Below, one piece after another: positions 26,569 through 34,826 of a stretch of 64,000 nucleotides of DNA. This DNA comes from Piscinibacter defluvii (GTDB lineage: Bacteria; Pseudomonadota; Gammaproteobacteria; Burkholderiales; Burkholderiaceae_C), in NCBI RefSeq assembly GCF_004011805.1, contig NZ_RCHJ01000003.1:558001-622000 (forward strand), read 5' to 3'. The translations under genes and the position numbers were made by a program. The notes under the pieces are model-generated. The model had not been told where the DNA came from and searched no databases. It saw only the letters and a program-made list of their open reading frames with translations. Every line of letters begins with the position of its first letter. Position 1 is the first letter of the stretch.

Positions 26569-26766
26569 ATGCCGCACGAGTTCAGGAACCTCTCGAGTCT
26601 TTCGCACGGCGAGTTGGGGCTCATGCTGGTCGGCGGCTTGGCGAGCGCTGCGGTCATCATCGGCCTGGCGCTGGTCCTCGCCTGGAAGAACCGTCGCAGG
26701 AGTGCCGACGGGAGCCGGCCGCCGCAGCCGAAGCCTCGGAAGGCGAAGCGCCGAAAGCGACGATGA
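26569..26766 (+). CDS. Small single-span membrane protein
   Basis: This 65-aa protein has one hydrophobic helix (LMLVGGLASAAVIIGLALVL) and a strongly basic C-terminus (KPRKAKRRKRR). Function is unknown. It starts 5 nt after the cytochrome gene and could be an accessory subunit or a translated leader. Confidence 0.5.
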   Translation: MPHEFRNLSSLSHGELGLMLVGGLASAAVIIGLALVLAWKNRRRSADGSRPPQPKPRKAKRRKRR

Positions 26767-26849
26767 GGACGGGTGGGGAAACGTGTCGCGCGTCAAGGCA
26801 GCACCGTGCGACGTCGAAGATGATGCTGACCCAACAAGGACCAAAGTTC

Positions 26850-27236
26850 ATGCAGACCGCCAGAATCGCCATGGCCGCCATTGCGTTGGTGACGGCAAGC
26901 CAAGCCTTCGCGGCCTCCCACATCGTCGAGATCGCCTGGAGCCGCGACGGCGCGTTCGCTCATGGCGCCAGCGTCGAGCCGGGAAAATTCGTCGAGCTTT
27001 GCGGCAAGCTCGCGCCGGGGGACGCTATCCACTGGGAGTTCGCCGCGTCCGTACCTGTCGACTTCAATATTCACTATCACGTGGGCAAGGAGGCCGAGTT
27101 TCCGGCCAAGCAGGCTCAGGTGAGTTCCGGACAGGACACCTTGCGGGTCGCGGTTCGCGAGGACTACTGCTGGATGTGGAGCAACAAGTCGCCGAGCCGG
27201 GCGCGGATCGACGTTCGGCTTCAGCGCCAGAACTGA
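26850..27236 (+). CDS. Secreted periplasmic protein, cupredoxin-like size, unknown function
   Basis: This 128-aa protein has a signal peptide ending QAFAAS and a beta-rich mature domain. Candidate ligand residues are in FNIHYHVGKEAEF, LCGKLAPGD and EDYCWMWSNKS. The Cys-Trp-Met and His-Tyr-His pieces could bind metal, but no family is recognised. The start at 26850 has AAGGA upstream. Confidence 0.65.
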   Translation: MQTARIAMAAIALVTASQAFAASHIVEIAWSRDGAFAHGASVEPGKFVELCGKLAPGDAIHWEFAASVPVDFNIHYHVGKEAEFPAKQAQVSSGQDTLRVAVREDYCWMWSNKSPSRARIDVRLQRQN

Positions 27237-27250
27237 GGCCGTGGCAGCCG

Positions 27251-28123
27251 ATGCGCATGGGGACCGAAACACTGCCGCTGAAGCGCTTCGACGCGGGGCA
27301 CGGTCGGCATTGCGCAGTCTTGCTGCACGGACTGGGCGGGACCCATCGCTACTGGACCTGCGGGCCGGTGCCGTTCGCACTGTCGGGGCACCGCACCGTC
27401 CTGATCGACCTGCTCGGCTTCGGTGAGTCGCCGAAGCCCTGGATGCGCTACAGCGTCGAGCGCCACGTCGCCGCTCTGCATGCGAGCCTGGCCGGGGAGC
27501 GCTCCTTGACGCTGGTCGGGCACTCCCTCGGGGCCGCGCTGGCGCTTGCCTATGCCGCCCGCTATCCGTCGGTCGTCAGGCGGCTCGTGCTGATCAGTCT
27601 TCCCAACTTCGGCGGCGCCGAAGGAGCCGTCGCCTGGTTTGCGCGGCAACGTGGCGGCTGGATCTACACGAACATGTGGGCAACCGCACTCGCGTGCATC
27701 CTGACGCGGCGCGTCATCGGACGCCTGTTGCCGCGTCTTCTTCGCGACATCCCGCGCGAAGTCGCCGAAGACCTCGTTGCGCACAACATGGTGTCGTCGA
27801 CCTCGTCGTTGTGGGAAGCACTGTACCGCCATGACCTGCGCGCCGAGGCCGCGGCGACGGCGCAGATCCTGCCGGTGCTGATGTTGCACGGCGGTGCGGA
27901 CCTGACCGCGCCTTTGTCTGGGGCGCAGGAACTGGCGGCCTCGCGCTCGACGTGGGAGGTGCGCGTTCTCGGCGGCGTGGACCACCATCCCTGGTTGCGA
28001 GTGCCGCACGAATGCATGCAACACATCGAGCAATGGCTGTCGCGACTCCGGGAGCAGGTGCCGGTGAACCCCGCCGAGCAGTCTGCTCGCGCCGCAGATC
28101 CCGGCGTGAGGGGGCACCCATGA
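27251..28123 (+). CDS. Alpha/beta hydrolase
   Basis: This 290-aa serine hydrolase shows the oxyanion HGLGG (near residue 27), nucleophile elbow GHSLGA, an acid in LHGGADLTAP and a C-terminal His in GVDHHPWL. Substrate is unknown; esters or lipids are typical. An ATG 6 nt later is also possible. Its stop overlaps the DUF4010 gene by 4 nt, forming an operon with membrane-linked genes. Confidence 0.85.
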   Translation: MRMGTETLPLKRFDAGHGRHCAVLLHGLGGTHRYWTCGPVPFALSGHRTVLIDLLGFGESPKPWMRYSVERHVAALHASLAGERSLTLVGHSLGAALALAYAARYPSVVRRLVLISLPNFGGAEGAVAWFARQRGGWIYTNMWATALACILTRRVIGRLLPRLLRDIPREVAEDLVAHNMVSSTSSLWEALYRHDLRAEAAATAQILPVLMLHGGADLTAPLSGAQELAASRSTWEVRVLGGVDHHPWLRVPHECMQHIEQWLSRLREQVPVNPAEQSARAADPGVRGHP

Positions 28124-29382
28124 GCGGCGTGTCCCTGTCGGACCTGACGGGCGTCGGGATTGCGCTGGCGGCGGGCCTGCTCATCGGCTTGGAACGCGGC
28201 TGGCATCAGCGTGATCTGCCCGACGGCCACCGCGTTGCCGGATTGCGCACGTTTGCGCTGATCGGCTTGCTCGGCGGCCTGAGCGGTCTGCTGGCGCAAC
28301 GATGGGGGGCAATCATTCTGGTCGTCGTGCTGGCCGTGGTGGCGCTGCTGATCCTCGCCGGATACATCGTGACGGCCCGCATGCACAGCGTCATGGGCCT
28401 GACCACGGCGATGGCCGCCATCACCACGTTCCTGGTCGGCGTGCTGGCGGCGGGTGGCAGCACACTGCTGGCCGCTGCCGTCGCGGTGGTGACGGTCGCG
28501 CTGCTGCAACTCAAGCGGCCGATGCACAGCGGCATCGGCAAGCTCTCCGAAGGCGAGTTGACCAGCGGCATCCAGTTGCTGCTGATCAGCGTCGTCATCC
28601 TTCCGGTCCTCCCCGATCGCGGGTTCGGCCCCTTCGAGGCGCTGAATCCCTACAAGCTCTGGTGGGCGGTCGTGCTGCTTGCCTTGCTCTCGTTCCTCGG
28701 ATTCGTCCTGATGCGCTGGTTCGGCGCACGGCGCGGTCTGACACTGACGGCACTGCTCGGCGGACTGGTGTCCAGCACCGCCACCACCGCGACGCTGGCA
28801 CGTTGGGCCAAGGAGGCCCCGCAGTGGCGGCCCCTGGCTGCCGGAGGGGCAACGCTCGCGTGCGCGGCCATGTTCGGCCGCATGGCGGTGCTCGTCGGCG
28901 TCGCCGCGCCGGCGCTCGGCACCGCGACCGTCGCGACCCTGGCTGCCATGGCCGTCGCCGGGGCCGCGTTCGGTGCGTACCTGACCACTCGCGAACATGC
29001 GCAGGATCTGCCCGATCTGTCTACACAGAACCCACTGAAGCTGACCGCGGCCGTTCAGTTCGCGCTGTTCCTTGCCGCGGTGCTGCTCGCCGGGCGATTC
29101 CTCGCCGACCGGTTCGGCGACGCCGGGTTGCTGGTCACGGCGGCGATCTCGGGCCTGGTCGACGTCGATGCCATCACGCTGTCGGTGGGCCGCATGGTCG
29201 GCGATGGGGTCGTGGGCGGCTCGGTCGCTGGCCTGGCGGTCTTTCTCGCGGCCGGCGTCAACCAGGTCACCAAGCTCGGGCTGTTGTGGGTGCTCGACAG
29301 TCGATCGCTGGCGCTGAAGGTGCTGCCGGCTTATGCGCTGATGGCGCTCGTCGGTGTCGGAGCAGCGCTGGCACTGCGCTGA
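28120..29382 (+). CDS. MgtC/SapB-DUF4010 family membrane protein
   Basis: This 420-aa protein has about twelve predicted helices. The N-terminal MgtC-like region (GIALAAGLLIGLERGWHQRD, then HRVAGLRTFALIG) is followed by the DUF4010 half (GGLVSSTATTATLARWAKE, SGLVDVDAITLSV). Proteins of this class are probably transporters or membrane stress factors; the substrate is unknown. It sits between a hydrolase and cardiolipin synthase. Confidence 0.85.
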   Translation: MSGVSLSDLTGVGIALAAGLLIGLERGWHQRDLPDGHRVAGLRTFALIGLLGGLSGLLAQRWGAIILVVVLAVVALLILAGYIVTARMHSVMGLTTAMAAITTFLVGVLAAGGSTLLAAAVAVVTVALLQLKRPMHSGIGKLSEGELTSGIQLLLISVVILPVLPDRGFGPFEALNPYKLWWAVVLLALLSFLGFVLMRWFGARRGLTLTALLGGLVSSTATTATLARWAKEAPQWRPLAAGGATLACAAMFGRMAVLVGVAAPALGTATVATLAAMAVAGAAFGAYLTTREHAQDLPDLSTQNPLKLTAAVQFALFLAAVLLAGRFLADRFGDAGLLVTAAISGLVDVDAITLSVGRMVGDGVVGGSVAGLAVFLAAGVNQVTKLGLLWVLDSRSLALKVLPAYALMALVGVGAALALR

Positions 29383-29388
29383 GCTGCG

Positions 29389-30678
29389 TTGACGTTCCAG
29401 TTGTGGCACCTGTTCCTGCTGGCCAGCGCGTCACTGCTTGGCCTGCTGTTCGTGCTTGTGCTGGCCGAACCCGGTCTGCCTTACGACATCGATGACCGCC
29501 TCCCATTGCCGGAGGATCACGAGTTCATGGGCCTGCTCGCGGCGCTGGTCGATGCTCCCGTCGCGAACGCAGCCTCCATCGAGGTGCTGACGAACGGGGT
29601 CGCCTTCTATCCCGAGGAGTTCGCCACCATCGCCCGCGCCCGTCGCAGCGTGCACCTAGAGGCCTACGTGTTCCACGTGAGCGCCGTGACGGACCAACTC
29701 GTTGACCTGCTGACCGAGCGCGCGCGCACCGGCGTCCGCGTGCGCCTGGTCATCGACGCGATCGGCAGCTGGCGAACACCTTCTGCGTACTTCGACGGGT
29801 TGCGCGCAGCCGGCGGCGAGGTTGCCTGGTATCAGCCGGTGCGGTGGCACACGCTGAAGCGGTTCAACAACCGCACGCACCGCGAACTGATCGTCGTCGA
29901 TGGCGAGGTTGCATTCGTCGGCGGCGCCGGCTTTGCGAGCTGGTGGGACACCGGGCCGCCCGGTCAGCCGCCGTGGCGCGACACCATGGTGCGGCTCGAA
30001 GGAACCATCGTCACGTCGGTGCAGGCCGCCTTTGCCGAGAACTGGCTCGAAAGCACCGGCCAGCTGCTCACCGATCCCGGATCCTTTGCCCACTGCCGCG
30101 CCCTCGGCAGCCAGCCGGCCGTGGGCACCGATGCGATTGTCGTGACAGGTACGCCGTCGGCGGGCCGGGCCACGCGGGCACGCATGTTGTTCCAGTTGCT
30201 GATCGCCGGCGCGCGCCGGTCGATCCGCATCACCTCACCGTACTTTCTGCCGGACCGCAGCATGCGGGCCGAACTGCTGAAGGCGGTACGGCGCGGCGTG
30301 CGTGTGCAGGTCGTCGTGCCCGGCGCTTTCAACAACCACCCGATCGCCCGGCGGGCAAGCCGGCGCCGCTATGGGGACCTTCTCAGCGCCGGCGTGGAAG
30401 TGCTGGAGTACGAACCCGGCATGAATCACTGCAAGGTGCTGCTCGTCGACGAGCTGTGGGTCGTCGTCGGGTCCAGCAATTTCGACAACCGGTCGTTCGG
30501 CCTGAACGACGAACTCAATCTTGCCTTGCCCGATCGCGCGCTGGCAGCACGCCTGCGCGAGGACTTCGAGCGCGATGCCGCGCTCAGCAGGTCCGTTGAC
30601 CTGCGCGACTGGCGCCGGCGGCCGATGTCCGAGCGGCTGCTGGCGCTGCTCGGGGCGCTGGTGGAGCGGCAGCAGTAG
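29389..30678 (+). CDS. Cardiolipin synthase-like phospholipase D protein
   Basis: This 429-aa protein has an N-terminal membrane helix (LFLLASASLLGLLFVLVLA) and two PLD domains. The second HKD motif is intact (HCKVLLVD, H347/K349/D354). The first reads HRELIVVD (H164, E166, D171), so the usual Lys is Glu. Cardiolipin synthases join two phosphatidyl groups; activity here is uncertain because of this change. The start is a TTG 7 nt after the previous stop. Confidence 0.82.
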   Translation: MTFQLWHLFLLASASLLGLLFVLVLAEPGLPYDIDDRLPLPEDHEFMGLLAALVDAPVANAASIEVLTNGVAFYPEEFATIARARRSVHLEAYVFHVSAVTDQLVDLLTERARTGVRVRLVIDAIGSWRTPSAYFDGLRAAGGEVAWYQPVRWHTLKRFNNRTHRELIVVDGEVAFVGGAGFASWWDTGPPGQPPWRDTMVRLEGTIVTSVQAAFAENWLESTGQLLTDPGSFAHCRALGSQPAVGTDAIVVTGTPSAGRATRARMLFQLLIAGARRSIRITSPYFLPDRSMRAELLKAVRRGVRVQVVVPGAFNNHPIARRASRRRYGDLLSAGVEVLEYEPGMNHCKVLLVDELWVVVGSSNFDNRSFGLNDELNLALPDRALAARLREDFERDAALSRSVDLRDWRRRPMSERLLALLGALVERQQ

Positions 30679-30732
30679 GGCGATAGGGCGGTACCGCGAC
30701 TCGTTGGCGTCAGCGGTCGCCCAGGACCGGAG

Positions 30733-30750
30733 TCCGTAGTCGACTACGGA
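30733..30750. repeat. 18-bp perfect palindrome upstream of the FNR promoter
   Basis: TCCGTAGTCGACTACGGA is a perfect, loopless dyad centred about 23 bp upstream of the FNR box centre. It looks like a second activator or repressor site, or a small hairpin after the cardiolipin synthase gene. No regulator is assigned. Confidence 0.6.
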
Positions 30751-30757
30751 AGCATTG

Positions 30758-30799
30758 TTGATGCCGATCAAACGGCGTTGGCGAGTCCGCGCCTATTCT
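30758..30799 (+). promoter_or_regulatory. FNR/ANR-type class II promoter
   Basis: TTGATGCCGATCAA (30758-30771) is a perfect FNR consensus (TTGATnnnnATCAA). The -10 TATTCT (30794-30799) places the box centre near -41.5, the class II activation geometry. It is 66 nt upstream of the 30838 gene and is the best candidate promoter for the large plus-strand gene run, implying oxygen-limited expression. Confidence 0.78.
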
Positions 30800-30837
30800 C
30801 GATTCAACGAATCTGCCTTGTTTCGCCCCGCGTCATC

Positions 30838-31254
30838 ATGTTCAGCGATCGCCGACGTCTCCGCCGATGGGCAGCCCAGGTGCTGCTCGTGTGGCTGTTC
30901 GGCCTCGCGATGGGTGTGGCCAACGCCTGCGCTCTGGGCGAGCCGGCGCATCACCGCTCCGACGTGGTGACGACGCCTGCCGCCGACGCTGTTCAGCAGC
31001 ACCAACACGGCAACGAGCAGGGTGACCTTGCCAAGGTCAACTGCCTGGACTTCTGCGAGAAGTCGTCGGTCGGCGTTCCGCAGTTGAAGGTTGCCGGCGA
31101 CGACCTGGCCGCGCTCGGTTTCGCACTGCCGGTGTTGCACACGCTTTCAGTGTCCGGCCAGGCCGAGCCCGCGGTGAGTCGGCTGGTGGTCGACTCGCCA
31201 CACCTGCCCGACGGGCCTCCGCCTCGCATCGCGTTCCAGCGCCTCGCGCTTTGA
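30838..31254 (+). CDS. Small secreted Cys-containing protein behind the FNR promoter
   Basis: This 138-aa protein has an N-terminal export segment (VLLVWLFGLAMGVANA), a His-rich middle (HQHGNEQ), a C-x3-C motif (NCLDFCEKS) and a Pro/Arg tail (GPPPRIAFQRL). It resembles the protein at 57936 (ACQKFCDD, similar signal VGIANACA and tail). Function is unknown; metal binding is inferred. Confidence 0.68.
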   Translation: MFSDRRRLRRWAAQVLLVWLFGLAMGVANACALGEPAHHRSDVVTTPAADAVQQHQHGNEQGDLAKVNCLDFCEKSSVGVPQLKVAGDDLAALGFALPVLHTLSVSGQAEPAVSRLVVDSPHLPDGPPPRIAFQRLAL

Positions 31255-31268
31255 CACGCCCGGACGCC

Positions 31269-31287
31269 GCGCGGATCTGATCCGCGC
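31269..31287 (+). terminator. Perfect hairpin between 31254 and 31396 genes
   Basis: GCGCGGATC and GATCCGCGC form a 9-bp stem with a 1-nt nominal loop, followed by a pyrimidine-rich stretch (CCTTCCTTCC). It is a partial terminator or RNA-processing site that could separate the first FNR-driven gene from the rest. Confidence 0.5.
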
Positions 31288-31395
31288 CGCGTCCTTCCTT
31301 CCGTTCGCCCTCGCGCCCGCAGCGGCGCTGTCAGGCGGCGGCATTCCTCGTTCGGCTTTTCGTTCAGTGTTCTTCCTCTCACTTGGAGCCTTGCC

Positions 31396-31689
31396 ATGCG
31401 TACCCCCCTCGTTCTGCTGTCGTCCTTGGTCGCCCTTGCGCTCGGTGCTGGCGCCGCGGTGGCGCAGGAGCGCCCTGCGGCCGCCCCGGCTGCCGCTCCC
31501 GCGGCATCCATGCCGATGCCCATGGACTGCAATGCCGGCGCGATGAAGCGCCATGACCATGGCGCTGAGCGCAATGCGCCATCGGCCAGGTCCATGCCCT
31601 GTGCGCCAGCCGAAGCGGCGTCCGGAGCCAAGGCCAAGACGAGAAACAAGCCCGTGCACGACCACGCGAAGTTCCACAAGAACCAGTGA
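31396..31689 (+). CDS. Small secreted Met/His-containing protein
   Basis: This 97-aa protein has a signal peptide (ending GAAVAQE). The mature part is Ala/Pro-rich with MPMPMDCNAGAMKRHDH and a basic tail (HDHAKFHKNQ). Met, Cys and His residues suggest weak copper binding. GGAG precedes the ATG. Confidence 0.65.
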   Translation: MRTPLVLLSSLVALALGAGAAVAQERPAAAPAAAPAASMPMPMDCNAGAMKRHDHGAERNAPSARSMPCAPAEAASGAKAKTRNKPVHDHAKFHKNQ

Positions 31690-31720
31690 CCGACGCATCA
31701 AGGCAGCCAGGAGATCCTCC

Positions 31721-32017
31721 ATGAACCACTCCCATGAACACGGCAACGGCAGCCCGTCCGGCCCGAACTGGTCCCGCATCAACCAATGGGTGCTGTGGAT
31801 CGGTCTGGCCGCTGCGGTGGCCTGGATGTTCTTCCGTCACAACGCGCACCTCGGGCAACTGCTGCCGTTCCTGATCCTGCTGGCCTGCCCGCTGATGCAC
31901 CTGTTCGGGCATGGCGGGCACGGTGGGCACGGTGGGCATGGCGGCGGGTCGGACACGAAGGCCAAGGACGACGCGCGCCAGCTTCCCCCCGGTGGCCAGG
32001 GCGGCCACCAGCACTGA
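31721..32017 (+). CDS. DUF2933-type small membrane protein with His-rich tail
   Basis: This 98-aa protein has two short hydrophobic segments (WVLWIGLAAAVAWMFF; LLPFLILLACPLMHLF) ending in the DUF2933 signature CPLMHLFGHGGH, repeated GGHGGH units and a GGHQH end. The His tail is a probable metal site. DUF2933 genes commonly accompany copper ATPases and chaperones. AGGAG precedes the ATG. Confidence 0.85.
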   Translation: MNHSHEHGNGSPSGPNWSRINQWVLWIGLAAAVAWMFFRHNAHLGQLLPFLILLACPLMHLFGHGGHGGHGGHGGGSDTKAKDDARQLPPGGQGGHQH

Positions 32018-32035
32018 AACCCAAGGAGTCCCGAT

Positions 32036-32341
32036 ATGCAAACCACTGAACTCAAAGTCGACGGCATGACCTGCGGGTCCTGCGTAGCGTCGGTCACCAA
32101 GGCGCTCAAGCGCGTCCCGGGCGTGCAGGACGTCGAGGTCGATCTCGGCAGCGGCATCGCGCGTGTCCGCGGCGAGCATGCCGAGCACCAAGTGCCGGAA
32201 CTGGTCGCCGCCCTGGGCGAGGCCGGCTATCAAGCCGACGCTGCGACCGGCGCGCAAGCCGCGCATCAGCATCCGACCGGCGGCTGTGGCAGTGGTGCCG
32301 GTGCGGCCACCAAGGGTCGCGGCGGTTGCTGCTGCGGTTGA
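32036..32341 (+). CDS. HMA-domain copper chaperone with Cys-rich tail
   Basis: This 101-aa protein has one HMA domain with MTCGSC (C13, C16) and a His/Gly/Cys tail (HQHPTGGCGSG, then GGCCCG), giving a possible second Cu(I) site. It probably delivers copper to the YHS-type ATPase at 42924, though that gene is 10 kb away in the same strand run. It ends 7 nt before the DUF3141 gene. Confidence 0.88.
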   Translation: MQTTELKVDGMTCGSCVASVTKALKRVPGVQDVEVDLGSGIARVRGEHAEHQVPELVAALGEAGYQADAATGAQAAHQHPTGGCGSGAGAATKGRGGCCCG

Positions 32342-32347
32342 GACGTC

Positions 32348-34024
32348 ATGCCGACACCGAACACCGCCGTTGCGGTCGATTCTGCGGGCCTTGCGCCCGG
32401 TCGCCTGGCCTTCCGCTACTGGCTGGACGCCCTGTGGCGCGCCACCGCGGCGGCGGACACGCTGCGCGAACGTGCAGCCAACATGAGCGCGCACGAGGCC
32501 GCGGGCATGCCGCCCCTGCTGCACTTCGAGTCCGAGCCGGTGGCGGACGGGCGGGATCTCGATCCGCCGTCGAACTACCGGCTGCTGCGCGTCACGCGCT
32601 GCGGCAGCGACGCGCTCGAGAAGCACGTGCGCAAGGGCGCCGCACCGGTGATCGTGGTCGACCCGCGCGCCGGGCATGGCCCCGGCATCGGCGGCTTCAA
32701 GCGCGATTCGGAAGTCGGCATGGCGCTGCTCGAAGGCCACCCGGTCTACTTCGTCGTCTTCGACCCGGAGCCGGTCGAGGGGCAGACGATGGGGGCCGTC
32801 GTGCAGACGCTGGCGGCCTTCATCGACATCGTCGCCAAGCGCCATCGCGGCAAGGCGCCGATCGTCTACGGCAACTGCCAGGGCGGCTGGGCGATCACGC
32901 TGGCGCTGTCGCATTGCGAGCACCGCGCGGCGCTGGCGGTGCTGAACGGCTCGCCGCTGTCGTACTGGGCCGGCGAGCGCGGCATCAACCCGATGCGCCT
33001 GCTCGGTGGTTTCACCGGCGGCGTCTGGCCGGCGCACTGGATGTCGGACCTGGGCAACGGCCGCTTCGATGGCGCCTGGCTGGTGCAGAACTTCGAGGCG
33101 TTGCGGCCCGAGGGCGTGTTCCGGAAGTACGACACGCTCTTTGCGCAGCCGGAGGCCGAGCGCGATCGCTTCCTGGAGTTCGAGCGCTGGTGGAACGGCT
33201 TCTACCAGCTGGCGCGCGAGGAGATGCTGGCCATCGCCGGTGACCTGTTCGTCGGCAACCGTCTCGAGGACGGAGAGGTCGTGGTCGACGGCCATTGCCG
33301 TGCCGATCTCAAGCGCATCGGGGCGCCGCTGGTGATCTTCAGCTCCTACGGCGACAACATCACGCCGCCGCACCAGGCGCTGGGCTGGCTCAAGGAGGTG
33401 TTTGCCACGACCGAGGATCTGGTGGCTGCCGGCCAGCGCGTCGTCTACCTGCTGCACAAGCAGGTGGGCCACCTCGGCATCTTCGTGTCGGCGGGCGTGG
33501 CGCGGCGCGAGCACCGCGCCATCCTGCACCACGCCGGAACGATCCAGGACCTGGCGCCCGGCCTCTACGAGATGGTTCTCGACGATGCCGCCACGGGCGA
33601 TGCCGCCACCGGTGCCCGTTTCGAACCACGCCGACTGGAGGACCTGCCATTCGACGCCAACCCGGCTGGATTCGACCAGGTGCAGGCGCTGTCCGAGGCC
33701 GCCGAGCGTGCCTACGCGCAATGGGTCTCGCCGTGGGTCCGCATGGCGGCCACGCCCGAATCAGCGCGCCTGCTGCGCGAACTGCATCCGATGCGGATCA
33801 GCCGGCAGATCTGGTCCGAGAAGGCGATGCCGGTCCTGGCCTGGCTGCCGTGGACGCAGCAGTGGCTCGAACAGGCGGGCGCACACGACCCGGATCGCAC
33901 GGCCAACCCCTGGTACCAGCTCGAGCGCGTCGGCGCGGACGCGTGTGCCCAGGCCTGGGAGTCCTGGCGCACGAGCCGCGACCTGTGGGCCGAGGTGGCG
34001 TTCCAGCAGCTCTATGCCAGTTGA
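32348..34024 (+). CDS. DUF3141 protein, PHA-synthase-like alpha/beta hydrolase
   Basis: This 558-aa protein belongs to DUF3141, related to poly-3-hydroxyalkanoate synthases. The lipase-like box is GNCQGGW with Cys177 as nucleophile, as in PHA synthase (GxCxG). The likely partners are D336 (SYGDNITPP) and H375 (QVGHLGIFV). The Cys-based triad fits acyl transfer from hydroxyacyl-CoA, but polymerase activity is unproven. The nearby thiolase and acetyl-phosphate genes fit a role in acyl storage or modification. Confidence 0.85.
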   Translation: MPTPNTAVAVDSAGLAPGRLAFRYWLDALWRATAAADTLRERAANMSAHEAAGMPPLLHFESEPVADGRDLDPPSNYRLLRVTRCGSDALEKHVRKGAAPVIVVDPRAGHGPGIGGFKRDSEVGMALLEGHPVYFVVFDPEPVEGQTMGAVVQTLAAFIDIVAKRHRGKAPIVYGNCQGGWAITLALSHCEHRAALAVLNGSPLSYWAGERGINPMRLLGGFTGGVWPAHWMSDLGNGRFDGAWLVQNFEALRPEGVFRKYDTLFAQPEAERDRFLEFERWWNGFYQLAREEMLAIAGDLFVGNRLEDGEVVVDGHCRADLKRIGAPLVIFSSYGDNITPPHQALGWLKEVFATTEDLVAAGQRVVYLLHKQVGHLGIFVSAGVARREHRAILHHAGTIQDLAPGLYEMVLDDAATGDAATGARFEPRRLEDLPFDANPAGFDQVQALSEAAERAYAQWVSPWVRMAATPESARLLRELHPMRISRQIWSEKAMPVLAWLPWTQQWLEQAGAHDPDRTANPWYQLERVGADACAQAWESWRTSRDLWAEVAFQQLYAS

Positions 34025-34049
34025 CCGGCCGACCCACGAGGAGCCCGCC

Positions 34050-34541
34050 ATGAGAGTCATCCTACTTCCGGCGCCATGCCGGCGTTTCGCGGCCACCACG
34101 TGGCTGTTGCTGCTGCTGGCCACGATGCTGAGCCCGGCGCTGGCCCAGAGCCGACTTGAGCGCTCTGGCGTCACCCTTTACTGGGGACTCGTGCCGGCCG
34201 CCGTCGTGGCGGACAAGCACGCGCTGGCCGAACTGCACGGCGGTCCGCCCAAAGGTGGCGGCCAGGTGCACCACCTCGTCGTGGCGCTCTACGACAGCGC
34301 AAGTGGTCGTCGCATCGAGGACGCGGTCGTGCGCGCGCAGCTCAGCGAGATCGGCATCGCCGACGAGCCCGCGAAGTACCTCCTGCCGATGAAGGTCAAC
34401 GACCAGGCCAGCTACGGGCAGGTCTTCGGCGTCGCCAAGGACGGTCCGTACCGTTTCCGGCTCTGGGTGCGGCCGCCGTCGCGGACCGACGAGGTCGAGT
34501 TCAGGTTCGACGCGTGGTCGCCGCACCGCTCCGAGCGCTGA
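34050..34541 (+). CDS. Secreted periplasmic protein of unknown function
   Basis: This 163-aa protein has a signal peptide (LLLLLATMLSPALAQ) and a beta-rich mature domain with HHLVVALYDSASGRRIEDA and YRFRLWVRPP, resembling periplasmic transthyretin- or FixH-like beta sandwiches. No motif gives a reaction. GAGGAG precedes the ATG. Confidence 0.68.
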   Translation: MRVILLPAPCRRFAATTWLLLLLATMLSPALAQSRLERSGVTLYWGLVPAAVVADKHALAELHGGPPKGGGQVHHLVVALYDSASGRRIEDAVVRAQLSEIGIADEPAKYLLPMKVNDQASYGQVFGVAKDGPYRFRLWVRPPSRTDEVEFRFDAWSPHRSER

Positions 34542-34554
34542 GGGGGAAGGGGCC

Positions 34555-34782
34555 ATGACCTCACCGACGAAGCCCTCGGACACCGAATCGGGTCGCGCCT
34601 GGCCCAGGTGGATCCTCTGGACGTTCGCAGCGATTGCGCTGCTGCTGCTGGTGCTGGAGCACCGGGCACATGCGCTCGGCTGGTGGCTGCACGGGCTGCT
34701 CGGGCTGTGCATCGTGCTGCTGTATCTCCTCGTGCGGTTCGACAACGACAGCGAAGGCGCCCGAAAGAGCGGCCCGCGCTGA
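34555..34782 (+). CDS. Small two-helix membrane protein
   Basis: This 75-aa protein has two hydrophobic stretches (WILWTFAAIALLLLVLE; WWLHGLLGLCIVLLYLLV) with His between them (HRAHALGWWLH). It resembles DUF2933 proteins in shape, without the His tail. Function is unknown. Confidence 0.6.
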   Translation: MTSPTKPSDTESGRAWPRWILWTFAAIALLLLVLEHRAHALGWWLHGLLGLCIVLLYLLVRFDNDSEGARKSGPR

Positions 34783-34826
34783 TCGCTGGTCAGCCGACTT
34801 ACGCAACAACCCAGGAAGCTTGTTCA

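Noticed and set aside
26348-28123. 591-aa frame including the alpha/beta hydrolase
   Set aside because: The first 300 residues overlap the cytochrome and two other genes out of frame; the hydrolase fold starts at 27251.
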